Assembly (NCBI GenBank): GCA_944321085.1
Contig: CALUJY010000014.1
Location: 1 to 51,661, forward strand
Reading direction: 5' to 3'
Length of the DNA stretch: 51,661 nt
Origin: an uncultured Barnesiella sp.
GTDB lineage: Bacteria; Bacteroidota; Bacteroidia; Bacteroidales; Barnesiellaceae_A
Under the pieces are notes generated by a model. The model did not search any database. It had not been told where the DNA came from and worked only from the letters and a program-made list of their open reading frames with translations. Made by a program: the position numbers and the translations under genes. Positions 45,921-51,661 of this stretch are shown here, one piece after another. Positions within the stretch are counted from its first letter, which is position 1. Each line of letters opens with the position of its first letter.

Positions 45921-48305
45921 ATGGCTATCAATAAAAATAAGGAAACAGAAGATTTTATGACTATCAAAGAGTTGTTCTACCTTTGTGCTACCAAATGGAA
46001 ATGGTTCGTTTTGTCATTGGTAGTAACATTGGGTATAGCAGTATTGTATTTGTTGCATACACCTTCGATATATACTCGTACAGCATCTGTGCTAATCAAA
46101 GAAGATTCCAAGGGAAATTCTGCATCTTCGGGTATGGAGGCTTTTTCAGACCTTGGTCTCTTTCAATTTGGAACCACTGTCGCTAACGAGCTGCTTGCAT
46201 TTCGGTCTCCGGCTATCATGACGGAGGTTGTAAGTCGGTTGCATTTATATATGAATTATTATGTCCCCGGTCGTTTTCATCGGCAAGTAGCTTATGGGTC
46301 GACATTGCCGGTGACAGCAGTATTATGTGATTTGTCCGAGAATGAGTCGGCTGCTTTTACCTTGGATATATCGGATAAAGGACTGCTGTTGTCTGATTTT
46401 TATCGTAATGGGGAAGAGATAAAGAGCGATGATGTAAAGGGGCTGCTGTCGGATACAATAATTACTCCGATAGGCCAGGTTGTTATAGCGACGACACCTC
46501 AATATAATCCCGAGCAAACCTACACTATTTATGTAAATAAGTCTCCTCTATATGGTACTGTCAGTTCCTATGCAGCTAATTTGTCTGTTGCATTAAATAA
46601 TGAAAAAGCTTCGGTTATAGATTTGACTTTCAAAGATGTATCTACCCAACGTGCCGAAGATGTGCTTAACACATTGATTGCCGTATATAATGAAAATTGG
46701 GTAAAAGATAGAAATCAGATTGCTGTTAGTACATCTATGTTTATCAACGAACGACTTGGGGTCATTGAGCAAGAGCTGGGTAGTGTTGATGAGGATATAT
46801 CGTCATATAAATCGGAACATCTGTTGCCGGATGTGCAGGCCGCATCGAATATGTATATGGCTCAAAGCAGTGAGACGAATGCTCAAATTCTGGCTCTGAA
46901 TAACCAACTTTATATGAGCCGCTACATACGAAACTATTTAGCTAACGATGCTAATAAAAATCAACTGTTGCCGGCTAACTCCGGTATAGAGAGTGCCAAT
47001 ATTGAATCGCAGATTACAGAATACAACAGGCAGTTGTTGCAGCGCAATAATTTGGTTGCCAATAGTAGTACGGAGAACCCGTTGGTAATTGATATGGATC
47101 AATCTTTGGCTGCTATACGTGTGGCTATCACTCGTTCTATCGATAATCAAATAGTGACGTTGAATAACCAAATCAGCACGTTGCAACAAACAGAACGTCA
47201 AGCAACTTCTCGTATTGCCGCGAGTCCGTCGCAAGCCAAGTATTTGCTTTCGGTCGAGCGTCAACAGAAAGTGAAAGAGGCACTCTATCTTTTCTTGTTG
47301 CAGAAGCGTGAAGAGAATGAGTTGTCTCAGGCATTTACGGCATATAATACACGTATTGTTACTCCTCCGCAAGGCAGTATGGCACCTACGGCACCTCAAA
47401 AGAAGAATATTATGTTGGTCGCCTTTGTCATAGGATTGTTGCTTCCTGCTGTAATTATTTTCTTGCGAGAGACTATGAACACCAAGGTACGAGGCCGTAA
47501 AGATTTGGAGGGTATTACTGTTCCGTTCATAGGTGAAATTCCATTAGCTGTCAGCAAGAAAAAAGGACTGTTTAGGCATAAAGCGTCTGAAATAGAAACT
47601 ATTGTTGTAAAGGAAGGAAGTCGTAACATTATCAACGAAGCATTCCGGGTGTTGCGAACCAATCTCGAGTTTATGACAGGAACCGACCCGAAGTCGAATG
47701 TTATTGTCGTTACATCGTTCAATCCCGGTAGCGGAAAGTCGTTTTTAACGATGAATATAGCAGTAAGTCTTGCTATTAAAGGGAAGAAGATACTTGTAAT
47801 TGACGGTGATCTGCGTCGAGCTTCGGCTTCATCTTATATAGGTTCTCCGAAGCTCGGATTGAGTGACTATTTGGGTGGCCGTACGATAAACCTTTCTGAT
47901 ATTATCGTAACCGATAAGAAATATCAGAATTTGGATATTTTACCGGTGGGTACTATTCCTCCTAATCCGACAGAATTGTTGTTCAATAATTTATTGAAAC
48001 AGGCCATAGAGAGAGTGAGAACACAATATGATTATGTATTGATAGACTGTCCTCCTATTGAATTGGTGGCCGATACTCAGATTATCGAGAAGTTGGCCGA
48101 TCGTACCATCTTTGTAGTACGGGCTGGATTACTCGAAAGAAATATGTTGTCGGAGTTAGAGAATATTTATACCGAGAAGAAATATAAGAACATGGCCGTG
48201 ATATTGAATGCCACTGAAAGCAGTGGTAGTCGTTATGGATATAGATACGGCTATCATTACGGTTATGGCCAAGGCTATCATTATGCTTCCGATGAGAATG
48301 CTTGA
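45921..48305 (+). CDS. Wzc-like polysaccharide co-polymerase and tyrosine autokinase
   Basis: 794 residues. The N-terminal Wzz domain has a membrane helix (about 31-51), a long periplasmic part with coiled coil, and a second helix (about 495-515). The C-terminal BY-kinase domain has Walker A FNPGSGKS (within 598-607), Walker A' VIDGDLRR near 625 and a Walker B-type IDCPP near 708. The end carries a tyrosine cluster (YGYRYGYHYGYG, about 772-792), the autophosphorylation site. It controls chain length and export. Confidence 0.95.
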   Translation: MAINKNKETEDFMTIKELFYLCATKWKWFVLSLVVTLGIAVLYLLHTPSIYTRTASVLIKEDSKGNSASSGMEAFSDLGLFQFGTTVANELLAFRSPAIMTEVVSRLHLYMNYYVPGRFHRQVAYGSTLPVTAVLCDLSENESAAFTLDISDKGLLLSDFYRNGEEIKSDDVKGLLSDTIITPIGQVVIATTPQYNPEQTYTIYVNKSPLYGTVSSYAANLSVALNNEKASVIDLTFKDVSTQRAEDVLNTLIAVYNENWVKDRNQIAVSTSMFINERLGVIEQELGSVDEDISSYKSEHLLPDVQAASNMYMAQSSETNAQILALNNQLYMSRYIRNYLANDANKNQLLPANSGIESANIESQITEYNRQLLQRNNLVANSSTENPLVIDMDQSLAAIRVAITRSIDNQIVTLNNQISTLQQTERQATSRIAASPSQAKYLLSVERQQKVKEALYLFLLQKREENELSQAFTAYNTRIVTPPQGSMAPTAPQKKNIMLVAFVIGLLLPAVIIFLRETMNTKVRGRKDLEGITVPFIGEIPLAVSKKKGLFRHKASEIETIVVKEGSRNIINEAFRVLRTNLEFMTGTDPKSNVIVVTSFNPGSGKSFLTMNIAVSLAIKGKKILVIDGDLRRASASSYIGSPKLGLSDYLGGRTINLSDIIVTDKKYQNLDILPVGTIPPNPTELLFNNLLKQAIERVRTQYDYVLIDCPPIELVADTQIIEKLADRTIFVVRAGLLERNMLSELENIYTEKKYKNMAVILNATESSGSRYGYRYGYHYGYGQGYHYASDENA

Positions 48306-48368
48306 TAGTGAATAGCATATAATAATCACAGTTCACATTATAAAACCGTATTATCCGATAGTATCACT

Positions 48369-49019
48369 GTGTGGCCGTTTAAGAAACTTGTATCGTTAAA
48401 AGATAGTGCTATATTCAAAGGATTCATAGATTGGCATTCGCATATTTTGCCGGGTGTGGATGACGGCGTACAGACGATGGAAGAGTCTTTGGAGATTCTA
48501 AACCTGTATGAGCAATTGGGTGTGAGAGCCGTATGGCTCACTCCGCACATCATGGAAGATATTCCCAATACTCCTTCATTTTTGAAAGAACGTTTTGTTG
48601 AGTTGCAAACAGCTTATACAGGGAAAGTTCGGTTGCATCTTGCTGCCGAGAATATGCTCGATAATCTTTTTGAGGAGCGATTAGAAAAAAATGAGCTATT
48701 GCCATTAGGCGAAAGTGGTGACCATTTATTGGTGGAGACAAGTTATTTTAATCCGCCGTTAAATCTGTATGACATTCTGAACCGCATCAAGGCAAAAGGC
48801 TATTATCCGGTTCTTGCTCATCCCGAGCGATATGTTTATATGGATAAATCCGATTACTGGCAATTACGTGAACTGGGTGTGAGGTTCCAGCTTAATCTTC
48901 CTTCGTTGATTGGATTATATGGCAAGCATGCTCAAACAATAGCAGAACAACTTAAAAAAAGGGCATTTTATGATTATATCGGGACGGATATTCATTCCGT
49001 CAGATTGTTACAAAAATAA
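48369..49019 (+). CDS. PHP-domain protein-tyrosine phosphatase (CpsB/YwqE type)
   Basis: 216 residues from a GTG start. The metal-binding motif [13 protein letters not shown] (21-33; H23, H25, D31) and AHPERY, then GTDIHS near the end, are typical. It would dephosphorylate the Wzc-like kinase encoded just upstream and so reset chain export. The gap to the kinase gene is 63 bp. Confidence 0.9.
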   Translation: MWPFKKLVSLKDSAIFKGFIDWHSHILPGVDDGVQTMEESLEILNLYEQLGVRAVWLTPHIMEDIPNTPSFLKERFVELQTAYTGKVRLHLAAENMLDNLFEERLEKNELLPLGESGDHLLVETSYFNPPLNLYDILNRIKAKGYYPVLAHPERYVYMDKSDYWQLRELGVRFQLNLPSLIGLYGKHAQTIAEQLKKRAFYDYIGTDIHSVRLLQK

Positions 49020-49039
49020 TAATAAATAATATATTAATT

Positions 49040-49945
49040 ATGAAAGGTATAGTATTAGCAGGCGGTTCCGGGACGAGGTTATACCCGATAACCAAGGGTG
49101 TAAGCAAGCAGATGCTACCCATCTACGACAAGCCGATGATCTATTATCCCATCTCGGTGTTGATGCTGGCAGGGATACGCGACATATTAATCATCTCCAC
49201 GCCCCGCGACCTTCCGGGCTTCAAGCGTCTGTTAGGCGACGGGAGCGACTACGGCGTCCGTTTCGAATATGCCGAGCAACCCAGTCCCGACGGCTTAGCC
49301 CAAGCGTTTATCATCGGAGAGAAATTCATCGGCGACGACACCGTCTGTTTAGTCTTAGGCGATAATATCTTTCACGGCGCCGGCTTCTCGGCAATACTGA
49401 AAGAAGCCGTGAGGAATGTCGAGAAAGACGGCAATGCCACCGTCTTCGGATACTGGGTCGACGACCCGGAGCGATACGGCGTAGCCGAGTTCGACGCAGA
49501 AGGCCGCTGCCTGTCGATAGAAGAGAAGCCGGCGGAACCGAAATCCAACTACGCCGTAGTTGGACTCTACTTCTACCCCAACAGCGTCGTAGAGGTAGCC
49601 AAGCATATCAAGCCGTCGGCACGAGGCGAGTTAGAAATAACCACAGTCAACCAACACTACCTGCAAGAGCAGAAGTTGAAAGTACAGACCTTAGGTCGAG
49701 GATTTGCATGGCTCGACACCGGCACCCACGATTCGTTGTCGGAAGCCTCGGTCTTCATCGAAGTGATAGAGAAACGGCAAGGGTTGAAAATCGCCTGTTT
49801 GGAAGGCATCGCCTATCGCAAAGGCTGGATAAGCCGCGAGAAAATGATAGAGTTGGCACAACCCATGCTGAAAAACCAATACGGACAATACCTGCTGAAA
49901 GTCATCACCGAGATAGAGCAGACAGGGAAAGAGAATCTCGATTAA
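49040..49945 (+). CDS. rfbA: Glucose-1-phosphate thymidylyltransferase
   Basis: 301 residues. The nucleotide-binding GGSGTRLYP (8-16), [15 protein letters not shown] and a LGDNIFHG segment define RfbA/RmlA. It makes dTDP-glucose, the first step of dTDP-L-rhamnose synthesis. The sequence here switches to GC-rich codons compared with the genes upstream. Confidence 0.96.
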   Translation: MKGIVLAGGSGTRLYPITKGVSKQMLPIYDKPMIYYPISVLMLAGIRDILIISTPRDLPGFKRLLGDGSDYGVRFEYAEQPSPDGLAQAFIIGEKFIGDDTVCLVLGDNIFHGAGFSAILKEAVRNVEKDGNATVFGYWVDDPERYGVAEFDAEGRCLSIEEKPAEPKSNYAVVGLYFYPNSVVEVAKHIKPSARGELEITTVNQHYLQEQKLKVQTLGRGFAWLDTGTHDSLSEASVFIEVIEKRQGLKIACLEGIAYRKGWISREKMIELAQPMLKNQYGQYLLKVITEIEQTGKENLD

Positions 49946-49948
49946 AAA

Positions 49949-50533
49949 ATGGAAGTCATCAAGACGTCGATAGAAGGCGTTGTAATTATAGAGCCCCGCA
50001 TATTCAAGGACGCCAGGGGCTACTTTTTCGAATCTTTTTCACAGAAAGAGTTCGACGAAAAAGTCCGACCGATACACTTCGTTCAAGACAACGAAAGCAA
50101 GTCGAGCTACGGAGTAATGCGCGGCCTACACTTTCAACGGCCACCCTACACACAAAGCAAATTAGTCCGCTGCGTCCGCGGTCGCGTCCTCGACGTCGCC
50201 GTCGACATCCGCAAAGGTTCCCCCACCTACGGGCAGCACGTCGCCGTAGAACTGAGCGAAGAGAACCACCGCCAGTTCTTCATCCCCCGCGGCTTTGCCC
50301 ACGGCTTTGCCGTACTGAGCGAGACCGCCGTCTTCCAATACAAGTGCGACAACTTCTACGCCCCGCAAGCCGATGGCGGCATCAGTATCCTCGATACCGG
50401 TTTAGGCATCGATTGGCACCTGCCCCAAGAAGCCGCCCTGCTGAGCGAGAAAGACACACGCCACCCCCTGCTCAGCGATTTTGACACCCCCTTCGATATC
50501 AACGACAATCTTTATCCCGAATTCAAACAATGA
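49949..50533 (+). CDS. rfbC: dTDP-4-dehydrorhamnose 3,5-epimerase
   Basis: 194 residues, a cupin. The catalytic RGLH (His61), PRGFAHGF and the GGI-type substrate segment are present. It is 3 bp after rfbA and overlaps rfbD by 4 nt. Confidence 0.95.
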   Translation: MEVIKTSIEGVVIIEPRIFKDARGYFFESFSQKEFDEKVRPIHFVQDNESKSSYGVMRGLHFQRPPYTQSKLVRCVRGRVLDVAVDIRKGSPTYGQHVAVELSEENHRQFFIPRGFAHGFAVLSETAVFQYKCDNFYAPQADGGISILDTGLGIDWHLPQEAALLSEKDTRHPLLSDFDTPFDINDNLYPEFKQ

Positions 50534-51399
50534 ATATTTTAGTCACCGGCGCCAACGGCCAACTCGGCAACGAGATGCGCAACGTAACACGAGATAGCGC
50601 CGACCACTATATCTACACCGACGTTGCCGAGCTCGACATCACCGATGCCGCCGCCGTAGAAAAGACAGTCGCAGACAACGCAATAGACGTCATCGTCAAC
50701 TGCGCCGCCTACACCAATGTAGACAAAGCCGAAGACGACAGAGAATTAGCCGAACGACTCAATGCCCGTGCCGTAGAGAATCTGGCCTGCGCCATCCGGA
50801 AAAGAGACGGCCTCTTAGTCCACATCTCCACCGACTACGTCTTCGGCGGGAACAAGAACAACACCCCCTGTCGGGAAGACGAACCCGGCACCCCCACCGG
50901 CGTCTATGGAGTGACCAAACTGCAAGGCGAAGAAGCCGTCATCCGCAGCGGCTGCCACTACCTCATCTTGCGCACCGCATGGCTATACAGCGAGTACGGG
51001 AAAAACTTTGTGAAAACGATGCTCGACCTGACCGCCACGAAACCCGAGCTACGAGTCGTCTTCGACCAAGTCGGCACCCCCACCTACGCCTACGACTTAG
51101 CCGCCGCCATCTACGACATCGTCGAGAAGCGCCGCTACGCAGGTCGTGACGGTATCTACCACTACTCCAACGAAGGCGTCTGCTCATGGTACGACATCAC
51201 AAAAGTGATAGCCGAATACGCCGGACACACAAGCTGCGATATCCAACCCTGCCACAGCGACGAATACCCCTCGAAAGTCGTCCGTCCCAGCTACTCGGTA
51301 CTCGACAAGAGCAAAATAAAGACCACCTTCGGCCTGAAAGTTCCTTACTGGACAGACTCGCTGAAAAAATGTATCGATAACCTCCAACACCAACAATAG
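50530..51399 (+). CDS. rfbD: dTDP-4-dehydrorhamnose reductase
   Basis: 289 residues. The NADPH-binding GANGQLG (7-13), [10 protein letters not shown] and the active-site YGVTK are those of RfbD/RmlD, which makes dTDP-L-rhamnose. It ends just before the (CAA)n tract that precedes rfbB. Confidence 0.95.
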   Translation: MNILVTGANGQLGNEMRNVTRDSADHYIYTDVAELDITDAAAVEKTVADNAIDVIVNCAAYTNVDKAEDDRELAERLNARAVENLACAIRKRDGLLVHISTDYVFGGNKNNTPCREDEPGTPTGVYGVTKLQGEEAVIRSGCHYLILRTAWLYSEYGKNFVKTMLDLTATKPELRVVFDQVGTPTYAYDLAAAIYDIVEKRRYAGRDGIYHYSNEGVCSWYDITKVIAEYAGHTSCDIQPCHSDEYPSKVVRPSYSVLDKSKIKTTFGLKVPYWTDSLKKCIDNLQHQQ

Positions 51400-51405
51400 C
51401 AATAG

Positions 51406-51432
51406 CAACAACAACAACAACAACAACAACAA
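51406..51432 (+). repeat. (CAA)9 trinucleotide tract abutting the rfbB start codon
   Basis: Nine uninterrupted CAA units fill the ribosome-binding region; the last A is the A of the rfbB ATG. There is no Shine-Dalgarno sequence. The end of rfbD, read in its own frame, is also rich in CAA/CAG. Confidence 0.9.
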
Positions 51433-51661
51433 TGAACCACTATACAAGACATATCCTCATCACCGGCGGCGCCGGCTTCATCGGCTCCCATGTAGTCCGC
51501 CTCTTCGTCAACAAATACCCCGATTATCACATCATCAACCTCGACAAGTTGACCTATGCCGGTAACCTCGCCAACCTCAAAGACATAGAAGAGCGCCCCA
51601 ACTACACCTTCGTGCGCGCCGACATCTGCGACTTCGATAAAATGCTCGAAGTCATGCAACA
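51432..51661 (+). CDS. rfbB: dTDP-glucose 4,6-dehydratase (partial)
   Basis: The first 76 residues are in the window; the gene runs off the right edge. [10 protein letters not shown] (11-20) and [14 protein letters not shown] are typical of RfbB/RmlB, the second enzyme of dTDP-rhamnose synthesis. The start is 33 nt after rfbD, directly on the CAA tract. Confidence 0.93.
   Translation, partial: MNHYTRHILITGGAGFIGSHVVRLFVNKYPDYHIINLDKLTYAGNLANLKDIEERPNYTFVRADICDFDKMLEVMQ

Overview
The window looks like a chromosome segment from a gut-type member of the order Bacteroidales. The evidence is the Bacteroidetes promoter form (TTG, 19-20 nt, TAnnTTTG) upstream of many genes, lipoprotein signals of the Cys-Ser-Lys-Asp-Glu type, SusE/F-like and TonB-receptor-like outer-membrane proteins, type IX secretion-like C-terminal tails, and a capsule locus that opens with an UpxY-type antiterminator. 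The family cannot be fixed from the sequence alone; something near Barnesiellaceae is a guess.

Layout. 0.2-3.8 kb, minus strand: argR, an argC-like gene, proC and a DbpA-like helicase, an apparently eroded arginine/proline operon whose ArgC has lost its catalytic motif. 4.2-5.9 kb: secreted pectate lyase. 6.1-7.0 kb: queD-queE (queuosine precursor). 7.2-14.0 kb: a TPP riboswitch followed by a complete thiamine operon, thiD-thiS-tenI-like-thiE-thiG-thiC-thiH-thiF. 14.0-16.4 kb: ssb, a lipoprotein and a SusE/F-like secreted protein on the minus strand. 16.6-21.7 kb: thioredoxin-like lipoprotein, FtsE-like ATPase, lysC-lysA, and a perR-like/reverse-rubrerythrin oxidative-stress pair with a Per-box-like operator. 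21.8-25.4 kb: HMA-AraC regulator, FGE-like protein, barrel protein, plsC. 25.5-34.3 kb: tRNA-Gln and tRNA-Ser, then an AT-rich accessory block (methyltransferase, glycosylase-like, SRPBCC, PNPOx-like, two remnants of mobilization genes, outer-membrane receptor, double GNAT, YdeI-like), ending near tRNA-His. 34.8-40.6 kb: tRNA-Lys, AI-2E-type permease, thymidine kinase, esterase, a structured non-coding RNA (possibly 6S RNA), an RluA-type synthase, fabG, a TetR regulator and initiator tRNA.

41.1-51.7 kb is the start of a capsular/extracellular polysaccharide locus: a tyrosine recombinase broken by a frameshift, a strong terminator, a 200-bp segment bounded by perfect 21-bp inverted repeats and carrying an outward promoter element, upxY, a WecA/MraY-type initiating transferase, Wza-like export lipoprotein, Wzc-like kinase/chain-length protein, PHP-type phosphatase, and the dTDP-rhamnose genes rfbA-rfbC-rfbD-rfbB (rfbB runs off the window). 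In the orientation given, the promoter element points away from upxY, so the locus reads as phase-OFF, and the neighbouring recombinase that might flip it is damaged. This is the most interesting system in the window.

Other notable signals are the catalytically degenerate ArgC, a promoter-containing dispersed repeat present twice, the ncRNA, and a (CAA)9 tract abutting the rfbB start codon. All family assignments are by recognition of motifs; no database search was run.
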